Below, one piece after another: positions 1-10,554 of a stretch of DNA of 64,000 nt; within the stretch, counting starts at the first letter, position 1; the number at the start of each line of letters is the position of its first letter. The notes below the pieces were generated by a model. It saw nothing but the letters and a program-made list of their open reading frames with translations, ran no database searches and was not told the DNA's origin. A program made the position numbers and the translations under genes. Source of the stretch: Galeruca laticollis (taxonomy: Eukaryota > Arthropoda > Insecta > Coleoptera > Chrysomelidae); assembly GCA_963921935.1 (NCBI GenBank), contig OY998184.1:27035067-27099066 (forward strand), in the 5' to 3' direction.

Positions 1-696
1 CCCATTAAGCCCCCTTTTCATGTGTTCTATGCACGTGTCGAGTGGTTCTCTTTGACTTTTTCGCTATCGTTCATAGCAAAAAAAGCCCCAAGCCCCAAGC
101 ACCAATGTCGAAAAAAGTCGGTTTTTGACGACCTCTAGACCCCCCAAAAAGGTGGACAGGAAAGTTTTGTTATATGTTTTTAGAGAGGGTTTGACGCGAT
201 CTCTTACACTAGGACATTCGTTTCTTGGAATTCGAAAAAAACATTTTTTGCAAAAGTACTTTCTAATTTTTCCCTGTATATTTTTTCAAATCAAAAATCA
301 GTTCAAAGGCTCTATGTACCGACCGGATTTTTCTCTTCCAGACGCAATTTTCATTTTTTAGCTAACACTAATACTAAAGACGTACCCAATCTGCCGGTTT
401 AAGGATTGCCCAGGGGGGAAGGGGGTCATAATTTTTTTCGTTAATTGAAAGAGTTGAATGAAATCATTTTTGATATTCGAAGTCTATAACTTAAGCCGTC
501 TCCGAGATAGCTATAGGGAGGGAAGGGGGGATGAAGAAGGAAGATTTTTTTCGTATAATTTTTTTCTCCGCGGAAATTTAAAATTGATGCTCTCGTTCCC
601 TTTTAATTTTAACTTTCATGCATGGCATATGCAGAGTCGGATTCAGGGACTATACCAGTGTGCTGTTTCATAACAGTAGGAACTCCTTGAACTTCC
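1..696. other. no recognised gene
   Basis: No convincing coding region was found. Short open frames exist on the plus strand, but none resembles a known family. The stretch has G-runs and A/T-runs and may be the non-coding 5' part of the mariner-type relic that begins around 697, which is inference. Confidence 0.4.
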
Positions 697-863
697 TGTA
701 TAGACGTTTCCACCACGAGTTTAAAATAAATTTGTGGTACGGTGTAATCGGCAATGCATTCCTGGGCCTAGTTGAATTAATTCCTTATTTAAATGGAGAG
801 TCATATTCAAATTTTTTAAATAACGATTTATTCAACCTCTTGGGTTACATCTAAGAAGAAATA
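697..863 (+). pseudogene. mariner-type (IS630/DDE_3) transposase relic, 5' piece
   Basis: A DDE transposase reads on the plus strand here. The segment FKINLWYGVIGN followed by a stretch like LVELIPYLNGESY matches the core just before the second catalytic aspartate in the insect mariner-like family that carries an N-terminal DUF4817-like helix-turn-helix. The piece stops abruptly at the TA at 862-863, where a pogo element is inserted. The reading frame resumes at 3388 if one TA copy is kept. The N-terminus is missing or decayed, so this is a non-functional relic. Confidence 0.7.
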
Positions 864-1005
864 GGGGAGACTGTAATTGAAATAGAAAATTTGTTGAATA
901 ATTTTTAAGTATTGTGAACATTCTAATGTATTCAAAATTAGTTTGTTTATCAACACCTGCAAAAATTTAAACAATTTTTATATTTTAAGTAAGAGAAAAT
1001 TGAAG

Positions 1006-1083
1006 GTCCCACTATACACCACTTTCTCACAATGCAACCACCCCATGTTGCATACTGGGAAAGATGCATGTGTATAGTGGGAC
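1006..1083. repeat. subterminal inverted motif pair of pogo A
   Basis: GTCCCACTATACAC at 1006-1019 faces its reverse complement at 1070-1083. Two further direct copies lie near the other end of the element at 2992-3005 and 3007-3020, with weaker copies at about 2953 and 3362. Repeated subterminal motifs are often transposase-binding sites; that role is inferred here. Confidence 0.65.
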
Positions 1084-1378
1084 AATGGTTTTTGAAGCCA
1101 AATAAATGAATACAAAAATAAATTTTGGTCGATTATTGACAAAATAATAAATCTTTTAAATAAACTGAGTGGGTCGCCCAATCGTAATGATAGGAAAACA
1201 TATCTCTCAACATAACTTCAACTAGAAAACATAACTTGAGCTAGAAAACATAACTTGAACTTATAGTTTTCATCTTACCTATCAAAAATAAATATATTCA
1301 GAGAGGTAGTACAAATGGGAAAGTATTAACTAGGCTATAAATTCAAAACAAGAAAGAAATTAACAGTGGCGAGAAGCA

Positions 1379-2803
1379 TTATTGCATATGAAAGTCCTCG
1401 AAATCGAAATCAAAAAGCCACTGCTTAGCTGCTCTGTCAGTTCCACAAGAAGCAAAAGGTATTGGAAGTTTTTGAGTGATATTTTCTCCCGACACATCTT
1501 CATCATGGTTTTCAGGAAAGCTGAACCCATTAGTTGGATTTTTTTTCATGAAATTAACTGTGTATTCATCTTTCTCTATTTTTTCTATTTGACCAACGAA
1601 GTGTTTGGTGCATTTTTTCATGTGATACTGAACAAGTATGAAATCAGATATATTAAGTATCTCATTTTGATCCTTCATAAATGCATCGGAGATATCCGCA
1701 TCTGATTCATCATCATGTATTTCAGTCACTGAAAAGTCACTCTCGCTTGAGCTGTCATTTTTTGGCGCGAATAAATTTCTCTTAACTTCCTTGGCCTTCT
1801 CAATTCTCTGTCGCTTTTGAGATGTTTTTTCCAACTTCAACCTCAATATTTCTTCCTTCTCTTCAATTATGGGACTATCAGTCAATACAGTAGAAGTTGA
1901 CTGTCTCGACCCTTACTTCGTGGAATATGCTCATATTAGTGTTTTCAAATGAAACTCAAGGTCTCTAGAATTTTCAATAACTTGTATTATATTGTGGAAT
2001 TAACTAGAGACCTTGAGTTTCATTTAAAAACACTAACAGTAGAAGTAGTTTTTTTCCTGGCACTAGTATTTGTTTTTCGAGGTGCAGCCTTTGCAAATGG
2101 TCTTACAGCTTCCGGGGTAACAATATTCTCTTTGAGTGATTTTATTCCAGTGCTGGACATTCCATGTATGCGTGGAAATACGAAGAAGGGTGGTACAAAT
2201 GTCCCATTGGCGCATATAGTGGCAAACATGGTTACTTGTATACTTGTTTCGCCACTAGTAATTTTACTAACCTGTTTTTGACCACATGGTGCAGCTATTT
2301 TTGGAGGCTTATGTACAGTAGTTACACCAGTTTCGTCACAGTTAAAAATTTGGTTGGGGTTGAAACTGTATTTGTTCAGAGCTGTATGCAAGTTTTTGGA
2401 AAAAAGTTCTACATTGTGGCGGTTGAAGCTAGTTGCGCGACTCAGACTCGTGGCTTCGGGCGTTCTAAGGCTTATCTTATGTCGGATTCGGAAAAGTTTG
2501 AACCATTCTTCCCCAGCGATTTTATTTTCTGACCGTTTTCTTGGAATTTTTTTCTTATTTGCGTCGGCATATTTATAATCAAACTCTCTAGATTCTTTGC
2601 TTGTTAATCCGTAGCACATTTGGGATGAAGTATTCGCTAAGCAGTTGTTCTTCATAGTCACTGAAAATTTGCTTAAAGCCATGTTGCTTCTGAAAATTTA
2701 CTTCCTGCATGTTTGCTTCATTAATGTTATGTTTTTTCAAGTGTCTATGCAACGCTGATTTACTAACTCCAAATTGAAGTGCAGCATTCCTAATATTCAA
2801 CAT
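1379..2803 (-). pseudogene. pogo/Tigger (jerky-like) transposase, deleted and interrupted
   Basis: This is a cut-and-paste transposase with a centromere-protein-B-like architecture. About 2588-2803 encodes a psq-type helix-turn-helix (AALQFGVSKSALHRHLKKH). The frame then shifts, and 2020-2682 gives the Tc5-type DNA-binding segment (LRTPEATSLSRATSFNR) and the first DDE aspartate (IFNCDETGVTT). Near 2155 the sequence jumps from FVFPRI to the C-terminal TPEAVRPFAKAAPRK segment, so the part carrying the second and third catalytic aspartates (about 200 residues in relatives) is missing. The C-terminal tail continues at 1379-1885 after a 149-bp insertion, in the same frame once that insertion is removed. 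Inactive. Confidence 0.8.
1898..2046. repeat. 149-bp hairpin insertion with 11-bp target duplication
   Basis: The 11-mer ACAGTAGAAGT occurs at 1887-1897 and again at 2036-2046, flanking an insertion inside the pogo transposase gene. The insertion contains a 30-bp inverted repeat (1941-1970 against 2005-2034, one mismatch) around a 34-bp loop. Removing the insertion and one 11-mer restores the transposase frame. The origin is unclear: it could be a small retroposed RNA or a hairpin MITE. Confidence 0.7.
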
Positions 2804-3387
2804 TCAGCATTCTCAAGGTGTATTCTCCTACTCTCAATCAACGATTTTCTATTTTTGCGGCCCCTTTTCTTGTTCAGTTCTGGAAAAAAAGGTAATTAGA
2901 GAGTTAAACTTGAAAGACACAAAATATTCTATTACAGGTCAAAAAAAATGTTGTCCCAATATGCAACTCTGCAACAACAATATGTAATTCTGTCCCACTA
3001 TACACTGTCCCACTATACACCCGTATACACTTTTTAACATTTTCGGAATTAAAAAAAAACAAACAAATAACATTGAAAAATAACCTCAACTCACCTTCAA
3101 GACACCTTCGGGCACAATTATTCTCAAATACGGAACAAACAAATGAATATTTCTGGCCTAAACTGTGCCCAACACGTGGTCGTATAAAAAAACTTTGACA
3201 CTCTGATGCTCACATTAACGAGATTGACGCCATACTGAAGACTCTAGCGGCGAGTGGCAAGGGTATATCCACTGCGCATATATGATGCAGTTGACACAAC
3301 TTTTTTCGGTATTTTAAGCGATACCGTTGGCGGGCAATTCGAATTGTTCCACTATGGAACCTGTCCCACTATGCAACAGTTTCCCCT

Positions 3388-3660
3388 ATGTTGTTCAGGC
3401 AGGACAGTGCTCCTCCACATATTCCACTTGCTGTGTGCGATCAGCTGAAGGAAACATTCCCTCACCCTTGGATTGAACGTGGTAGTGAATTTCAATAGAC
3501 ACCTTGCAGTCCCGAGTTTAATCCACTTGATTTTTATGTGCGGGGTTACATGAAATCAATAGTTTACGCTGAACGTACAAATACGCGAGACGAGTTATGG
3601 AATTGAATTCAAGATGCAGCCAATTCAATACGAAAAAATCGTGCCACATTTTTTATAGTC
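3388..3660 (+). pseudogene. mariner-type transposase relic, 3' piece
   Basis: This is the continuation of the relic at 697-863 after the pogo insertion. It reads MLFRQDSAPPH, which holds the second catalytic aspartate, then PWIERG, SPEFNPLDFY (third catalytic acid) and SIVYAERTNTRDEL, the standard order of the C-terminal half of this DDE family. In-frame stops at about 3493 and 3604 show decay. Confidence 0.75.
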
Positions 3661-4423
3661 AGTTAAATATATGTATACGTATTGGTGTCAGCCATGTTGA
3701 AAAAAATTTGCCGTAGGTTATAATTAGGCTTAAATTTAACTTCACAACACTTCAACATTTAGGTTTTAGATAAAAGCTTTCTCAGAAGTGGTTCTAGTTC
3801 AAGTCTGTTCTAATGTCGTCTTTTTTTTTATTAACACGTATAATATTTTATAAACATAAATGTGATTTATTACATAATTTTTGTATCATTTCTTTTTAAT
3901 ATTACTATCAATGATCAATTACGGTTAGGTAAATGTAATGTACAAACATTGGGGCAATGCGGTGAAATATGAAAATTTAAATATCTCGTAAATTGTTATG
4001 TTATGAAGATCAAAGAAGTATTCCTTTTGTCTACGAAAATATTATTATTTGTTGCTTCTGTTGCGGCAAAAATAGGATTTTGAATTAATTTTAATAAAAA
4101 TGCGCAAAGTTACTCAAGCCGACTCTGTGTTAAACTTATGATATTTGTCGAAACGGCGATAATTAGTATTAATCTAACGATAAAAGTAAAACGTACCATA
4201 CCGCAACGCAAAACGTGAATATTCCTTCGACTATTTTGTGGGTGCACTCCGATCAAGCTTTGGACTACAAGAGACATCATATCAGTTTGAGCACATAATT
4301 AGTTATCACTATAATATTTTGCCGCAACGCAACAACCTCTGAAAATGTAGTTACAATTTGGCCCATTAATTATGAATCACCTGATAGACGGATCAAACAA
4401 CTTCGTCAACACTCATATCTCAC
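3661..4423. other. downstream intron of the glucan-recognition gene; nothing recognised
   Basis: This AT-rich stretch follows exon 6 on the minus strand. I looked for the next GH16 exon and did not see one, so the remaining exons of the host gene probably lie beyond the left edge of the window. Confidence 0.4.
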
Positions 4424-4645
4424 CTTCTTTCCAAATTACTCCAAATCTATGGAACTCACTGGACCACCCCACATGTCTAGTGACTTGTCGCATACCATAA
4501 TTTCTAGCACTTGTAGTGGGACCCAAAACAATTCCACCGTATACATGTTGATTATAATTATCATTTCCTGGACTAAAGGCTATTCTAATTTGACCCGACT
4601 CGTAATCAGGACCATATTCTTCATAAACTGGGTTGAGGGTCAATA
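4424..4645 (-). CDS. GNBP: beta-1,3-glucan recognition protein, exon 6 (GH16-like domain)
   Basis: Preceded by acceptor TATAG and followed by donor GTGAG; 222 nt, entering with two bases of a split codon and leaving with one. It encodes NPVYEEYGPDYESGQIRIAF, then a glycine-rich segment, LGPTTSARNYG and a WSSEFHRFGVIWKEG end, all typical of the GH16-like lobe of insect GNBP/beta-GRP proteins. Active GH16 glucanases have a GEIDxxE-type motif at the position where this protein reads SGQIRIA, so the domain is expected to bind without cleaving. That follows from family knowledge; the substitution itself is seen directly. Confidence 0.9.
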
Positions 4646-4716
4646 CTATAAAATAATTTCAATAGAAAAGCTAATAAGAATAACCATTTTGAAATAAAAT
4701 AATGAGGTTCACATAC

Positions 4717-4883
4717 TTGGGTATAACCAATCTCCTTTCGGCAGTTTTGCTTTAACTTCGATCTTGCCATATTTAAAGGAGAATTTATTGCGGGTGGTCA
4801 ACTTTGCTGACAATACTGGTGGTAAAATGAATCCAGCGTCGGGTTTATAACGACACTCTAAACTTCCTGCAATGCCGGTACAT
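4717..4883 (-). CDS. GNBP: beta-1,3-glucan recognition protein, exon 5 (GH16-like domain)
   Basis: Acceptor TTTCAG, donor GTATGT, 167 nt. It encodes CTGIAGSLECRYKPDAGFI, LPPVLSAKLTTRNKFSFKYG and KIEVKAKLPKGDWLYP, the conserved beta-strands at the start of the GH16-like fold (compare the family consensus ILPPV.SARI.T..SFSFKYG..EV.AKLP.GDW.YP). The intron to exon 6 is only 71 bp. Phases match exon 4 (two bases in) and exon 6 (one base out). Confidence 0.92.
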
Positions 4884-6741
4884 CTGAAAATTAGAGACCT
4901 CAAATATTTCATTCACTGTCAAATATTGAGTTCAAGTATATGAAGTGCAGCTACTAATTTTCTTGGCATGAAGAAAAAAAGAGACCGACAAAGCTAAATT
5001 ACTTCAGCGACTAGTGGTTTTAACCTATTCCAAAATCACTCGCGTGTTGCTTTGGATATTCTGTTCCTCTAGATCTAGGCTATTGTTCGGTTTTTACCTT
5101 TTTTTGATAGAATATCTGTATAGGTAGATTTATTATGAAGTTTCTTTCAAGATTGATAATCCAGCTTAGCCAATTACACAGCATCAAAGAACCTTGGTGT
5201 TGTAGATGAAAGTTGTATGGAAATACAATACGAAATGTGAAATGTTAAATTATCCCGATTCACTTATTAATACACTTCTTCGTTAAATAACTATTATGTT
5301 ATCTAAAAATGTGTTTATCTACACCAGAATGTGGATATTCGAATTTTTTTGAGTAAATAGGAATGGCCGGAAAACGGTTACCATCAAATTAAAGCATTCC
5401 CAGATACCAACCACATGGACGGAAACGAGATTTTGCGGTTCCGAATATTACACTTTTTAAATTGCTGATTTTTACACTAACAATTATGTATTCTTGTTAA
5501 GCAGCTATTTATACATTTTTACAACGAAAAATCTGTATACGACCTACCGAAAAGTTACTAGATTTTATATTATCGAATCTAAAAAGACTACATCTGCTGA
5601 ATTGTTATGCCGTAAAGAAAATTTCAAAGGGGCTAATTTGTTTAACCAAAACTTAATTGTTACAATATTTTTATGAATGTTCACTGAAACTGTCGATAGT
5701 TTGAGGAATCAATTTGAAAGTTATCATATTATAAATATAATCGCTCAAAAGTAATATAAAATTTTAAATTATTTAAATTTGAAGTGGTCGGATACAGGTT
5801 ACCGCATTTCTGGATTCCGTCCCGGGGGTCGGATTAGGAATAGTATCTTCCCTGTTACCGACCTAGACATTTGTCCTGGTATTTGACACCGAGTATAGTA
5901 ATTGACAGTAGATAAATATACAGGGTTGCGCTGTAGCATCTACTATTCTCTAGCGTGTGAATGACAAAAAATATCCAAAAAGCCTAAAAATACCCATTTA
6001 TTAATTACTGGGGAGTATATTTAAGTAATGTGTTGAAGATATAGTGTTCACGATTATAAAATATTGAATTTTATTGTTTACGATACTTTTAAAATATGTA
6101 AGATATTTGTATGCTTCTTTTAGTCATTGTATATATTCAAAGAGTAAATTCATTTTAGTTACTAGCGTTGTAAAATTATGTTTCAGAAGTGATAAGATCT
6201 TTTATATTGTTGTAAATTCAAAGGATAGTTTCACCTTATTTTAAACTTTTGTTAAATACCTCTAAAATATCACGTTTTCCAACAATAATTGTAAAAAGTT
6301 TTGTTTGGGCATTGAAATAGCACATTTTTGGAAGTCGACATCTTATCGCATTGTGTTTGAAATCCTATAGTTGAGAAGTTAGGAAAATGTCACTAATATC
6401 TATTGTATTGTCAAAACCCTAAATTTATTGTCACTTCTGCGTGAATTTTATGGTCGACGGTCGGAAGATTTCAAAGACATGTTTGAATAACCTTTCTGAG
6501 TAAAAAGGTTACAATTGCTATTAGTGTATTAAATAGAAGTATCTATTGGAGGCACCCATTGTTGATTCTAGTCAATGAACCCGACGAGTCCAATGATACT
6601 GGCCAATAGGAAATATTTATTTTGGTTTGGTCAACCCAATCCACGTGTAAAAACGTCCCTTGCAGATTTCTATTTAACACGTCTCACAACGTAAAGAAAT
6701 CAGTTTCTCACTCATCAGTTCTACTACTTATCGACGCGAGT

Positions 6742-6985
6742 TTTACACTCATCGAATCGAGATCAACGCTCAACAACAAAGTTAGTTTTTTACACTCATC
6801 GAAGCGAGTTCAATACTCTCGATAACAAAGTTTTTTACACTCATCGAAGCGAGTTGAATACTCTCGATAACAAAGTTTTACACTCATCGACGCGAGTTTT
6901 ACACACTCATCGAATCGAGCTCAACGCTCAATAACAAGTTCTTATACTCATCGAAACGAGTTCAACACTCAATAACAAAGTTAGT
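6742..6985. repeat. tandem array of about 40-50-bp units
   Basis: About six imperfect units share TTACACTCATCGAAGCGAG, then TTCAATACTC, then GATAACAAAGTTTT. Unit length varies because some copies lack the second half. Each unit carries the short palindrome-like TCGAAGCGA/TCGAATCGA core. Such arrays often sit inside LTRs or non-autonomous elements; no element edges could be fixed. Confidence 0.7.
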
Positions 6986-7343
6986 TTTAATATTCATCAA
7001 ATCGAAACATAAAGTGTCTTCCGATCTGAAACCACCGAAGTTCAGCATTCACAACTTTGTACCATTTTGTAAATTTGTACATAATAAATTATTAATTTCG
7101 ACATTAATTTTGTCAAATTAAGATTATTTATCTGGTTGAATGTCTACGTTGTCTATGTTCACGAAGTTCAGCTAGAAATATAATCAAAAACATATAGTGT
7201 CACTCAGAAAAGAGTGCCATCCATCATGGAGTTTTACTTTTTTATTGATAAACAATATATTTTATCATGTTGTTTTTTAATTTGGAATATGCTTGTGAAT
7301 CAGTAGTTTTCAAATTTAATTCGGTTTTAGTACGCAATCAAGA

Positions 7344-7683
7344 ATGGATAACAAGAAACGCGTGAAGTATACCAAATTAGCTATCGAGCAAGTCTTGGCC
7401 GACAAAGAGTCCCATAAAATTAGCATTAGGCAAGCCTCTCAAACTTACGGTATCCCAAAATGAACAATAATTGACAGAATTCACCAGAAATATAAAAATC
7501 CAGGGCATGAGGGTCAACCCACTGTTTTGACAAATGACGAAGAACGTATTTTAGTCAACTGGATATTAGAAAAGGGTCAACGTGGTTTTCCAGTTACTAA
7601 AACACATTTGGTGGATTCAGTTTCTAAACTTATAAAAAAATTCAATCGAGAAAATCCTTTTAAAAACGTTTATTGGAAGTAAC
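7344..7683 (+). pseudogene. pogo-like transposase N-terminal fragment
   Basis: A methionine at 7344 starts a psq-type helix-turn-helix (SIRQASQTYGIPK, then an in-frame TGA where a serine is usual). It continues with the second DNA-binding segment (GQPTVLTNDEERILVNWILE, then RGFPVTKTHLVDSV and FNRENPFKN). The alignment with pogo transposases ends there and no DDE domain follows, so this is a truncated copy inside intron 4. Confidence 0.7.
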
Positions 7684-8291
7684 GCTAATTTGCTGAAACA
7701 TATCTCTTTTTCGAGAAGTCACTTGTCTTATCTTTTTCAAAATGCTGCTAAACTTTTCAAAAAGAAAATGGTTCGATCCTAATCCAACTATTCATCTCAA
7801 ATTGAATATTTTCATTCAAAACTTGGCAGTGAAAAACAATAATATGGAAAAAATTCAATATGACGTATCAACAATTTTGGTAATTGTCTATTGATATTTA
7901 ATATTGTGTAATGGCTATTAGTTAAAAAATGATGATAAATTACGAAATGTGGTTATTCGAAGAAACCATAGATTCCGGATGTCTTTGAAGATAATTTATA
8001 TTTGACCTCAAGCTGTAATTATTAATAATATTGTCGAAATAGAATGAGGGTTTATTTTGATATTGATATTTATTATATAATTATTTTTGTAAACAAGTGA
8101 TGTGCAAACCTTGTTTCAGCACAAATACATTTAGGAAATCCCAAATTTTGACATCAACTATTCTTACTATCTCACGAAGGTCATCAATTTTTTATTAATA
8201 TATAAATTTAAATATCAAAAATTAGTCAAGTAATTAGTAGATAAATCTTGAATAAAAGTATAAGTGATAGAAAATAATTGTGATAACATAC

Positions 8292-8428
8292 CGTTCTTTG
8301 AAATCGAAAGATTGCTCGACAAAGCCTGGTCCATATATATTATCAGCTAGTTCTGGCTTTATAACTAGCGTGTTATTAGCGACAAAAATTGTTTCTGGCC
8401 TGTCAGAATAGATCACGAATTCATAATC
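8292..8428 (-). CDS. GNBP: beta-1,3-glucan recognition protein, exon 4
   Basis: Acceptor TTTTCTAG, donor GTATGT, 137 nt. It encodes DYEFVIYSDRPETIFVANNT then LVIKPELADNIYGPGFVEQS and FDFKER. Family members read DYEFVVYTNRPENVFV...L.IKPTL followed by a GFV segment at this point, directly after the CBM39-linker region. It enters in phase 0 and leaves two bases of the arginine codon that exon 5 completes. Introns of 16.4 kb and 3.4 kb flank it. Confidence 0.92.
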
Positions 8429-8839
8429 CTAGAAAAAAAATTCCAATTATTACAGATTATTTCTCTATTTCTCGAAGGAACTCCATATTCCTTCGAAAGT
8501 GTGTGAAAAATTATACAAAATGTAGCAAATAGAGTGTTCACTATCAATACCTCCTATCTATCACTTTTTCTAAAAATACTTTTTTTACACAAATGCGTAC
8601 ATAATCTTTGGAATAGAAATAACTCCGATTTCCTAATATTTGTATATTCGCACCAATTCGTAAATGCCAATATCGTACGCAAGTAACATATTATTGTGGA
8701 AGAAACACCTCCTACCTCCTATCTAGCAGATTGTTATTATCCTTATGCAAGTGTTGATATAACTGGTAATTGCTACATAATGTAAAAGAACAGCAGGTAG
8801 AGCTCTAGCAGAAGCAAAAACTTAAATTATACTTATTAT
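8429..8839. other. intronic sequence, nothing recognised
   Basis: AT-rich sequence at the 3' end of intron 3, between exon 4 and the transposase-like relic. No gene or repeat structure was recognised. Confidence 0.4.
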
Positions 8840-9850
8840 AAGTTTCAATAATCAGAAATATCAAATCTGCAGAAAAAGTTTCTCGATACGCTTGGACTTG
8901 GTACCTTCACTGTACAAAGTTGGACAAAAAAAAGCCAACTTGCAATGCATCCACATAAAGAAGCTGAAAATTTAAGCCCCGTGAGAAACAATCCATATAA
9001 AGAAGACGTAAATTTCTTGAACGGTTTTTTAAAATGCTTACCGAAGTTACATTACAATAGGGCTAATTCTTCTAAGCTGTTTTGGAACTAGTTTTTAAAT
9101 CTTTAAAACAGATGTATGACATACACCGAGTGTGAGAAGGCATGTAAAATAAATCTCACAAATAAGATCTTTTACAGTCAGTTTAAGGACAGCACTTTAA
9201 CATCAACAGCTCAAGAAAGATCAATGCGAGTTTTGTATGAGTCATACAGTTGGAAGTGTTGGTGACGATTAATACTCAGAGCATATTAAAAAATGAGTAA
9301 GAGCTGAAAAAGTAAGCCTTAAAAGTTTATCTCAAGAAGAAAATTGTATTTTTCTTATTATGGACTTCCAAGCAGTATAAGGTTATCCAGTCTTACAAGC
9401 TAGAAGTGTTGTTTATGACAAAGTTATGTTGTCATAAGTTTACTGTTTGCTAGCCATCACATTACATGCTATTGATTCTGAGAATATGATTGGGATGTGG
9501 TAGCTTCGGCATTCACATCATGCATAATAGATAATTTAGAAAGACACAGCGCTGCTAAAAATTTAACGATTATTATCTATTCGGACGGCTGCACCTACCA
9601 ATACCGCACAAATATTTTGCATTACATACTTATACCCTGAAAAATAAGATTCCTGTGACTCAGAAATTTCTGGAACCGGGTTACACTTAAATGAAGTGTA
9701 ACTCCGTTCATAGCTGCATTGAGCGGAAATTGAAAACTCTAAACATTAACTTCCCAAGCGACTATATTTCAGCAAGCAAACAAGCCAGAACCAAACCATT
9801 CCTATTCGAAATATTCAAACTAAGGTATCATTTTTTAAATTTTCCGCACG
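8840..9850 (+). pseudogene. unclassified transposase-like repeat protein, decayed
   Basis: Fragments in shifting frames recall a dispersed insect repeat protein family. Visible landmarks are FLIMDFQAV then GYPVLQARSVVYDKVM (about 9349-9430), IIYSDGCTYQYR (about 9573) and PVTQKFLEPGYT then CNSVHSCIERKLKTL and FPSDYISASKQARTKPF (about 9652-9805). The aspartates in MDFQ and YSDG would suit a DDE-type active site, which is inference. Many stops and frameshifts make it dead. I could not assign the superfamily. Confidence 0.55.
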
Positions 9851-9984
9851 GCTGTCAATAAGCCGTCAAACCCATGAATTCTGTTAGAATAAACAAATGT
9901 AATTATTAATTGATTTTCTTTATTGATATTATTTACATAAAAACTGGACTAAAACTAATTATTTATAATAACTAAAAGCCGACT

Positions 9985-10450
9985 GGTCCATTTTGCGTAT
10001 CCCACAGCCCTACAAGACTTTATGGAACCACTAGGTATCCACATATTTATCGATGGTATTGGGGACCACGAAACCCAACAGACGTTACGCCTAGCTAGAT
10101 GCAAGACGTTAAATGAAGCCCTAACAACTGCTTTGGAGTTCGATGCAGCTAAGCAAGCATCGAGGGGACATGTGAGAGTACGGCAGATACGAACATTTGA
10201 CAGGGGGGTATATGGACAAGTTAAAAGCCGCAACAATGTTGGATCTGGAGATGATCAAGCTCTTATTAGTCTAATTAGCGATTTCACGGAAAAACTTTTG
10301 ACGACAACAGAAGCATACCCAGAAGATATCAGGTAGGAGTTTTCGGCAACAGGGTCCTTTGGAGTGCCGGAACTGCGAGGAAATAGGACAAATACGCCCT
10401 CGATGTCCCAAATTAAGGGGCGAAGCTGCCCCTGTCCAACAAGACCACCA
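9985..10450 (+). pseudogene. gypsy gag remnant
   Basis: The capsid C-terminal part reads ALQDFMEPLGIHIFIDGI and DHETQQTLRLARCKTLNEAL then EFDAAKQASRG. A nucleocapsid knuckle follows at about 10368-10409 (CRNCEEIGQIRPRC). It has CX2C...C spacing, but the position normally held by histidine is glutamine. A stop and a frame change separate the two parts. Confidence 0.75.
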
Positions 10451-10554
10451 GGAAAACTTGAACTAGTCAGCTTTCATGGGCAGATGCTGGCTAGGACCTA
10501 CCACATTCAAAAATTTAGGTATACCGGTTGCGACACGATGGTACTAGCTTAGTA

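Larger units (their letters stand above)
864..3386 (-). mobile_element. pogo/Tigger-like DNA transposon A (2.5 kb)
   Basis: The element has short terminal inverted repeats, GGGGAGACTGT on the left and GGGGAAACTGT (as reverse complement) on the right. It is flanked by TA on both sides (862-863 and 3387-3388), the target duplication expected for Tc1/mariner/pogo. It interrupts a mariner-type transposase whose frame becomes continuous when the element and one TA are removed, which fixes the boundaries. Inside is a pogo transposase on the minus strand with an internal deletion and a 149-bp secondary insertion. Subterminal copies of GTCCCACTATACAC lie near both ends. It is not autonomous in its present state. 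Confidence 0.85.
4884..8291. other. intron 4 of the glucan-recognition gene
   Basis: A 3.4-kb AT-rich intron. It holds the short tandem repeat at 6742-6985 and a pogo N-terminal fragment at 7344-7683. No other coding or repeat signal was recognised at 4884-6700 or 7690-8291. Confidence 0.6.

Noticed and set aside
125..854. Small hypothetical plus-strand genes near the left edge
   Set aside because: The short frames have no recognisable motifs. The only real similarity (697-863) is to a transposase relic.
6742..6985. CRISPR-like array
   Set aside because: The units are contiguous with no unique spacers, vary in length, and lie in an intron of an insect gene.
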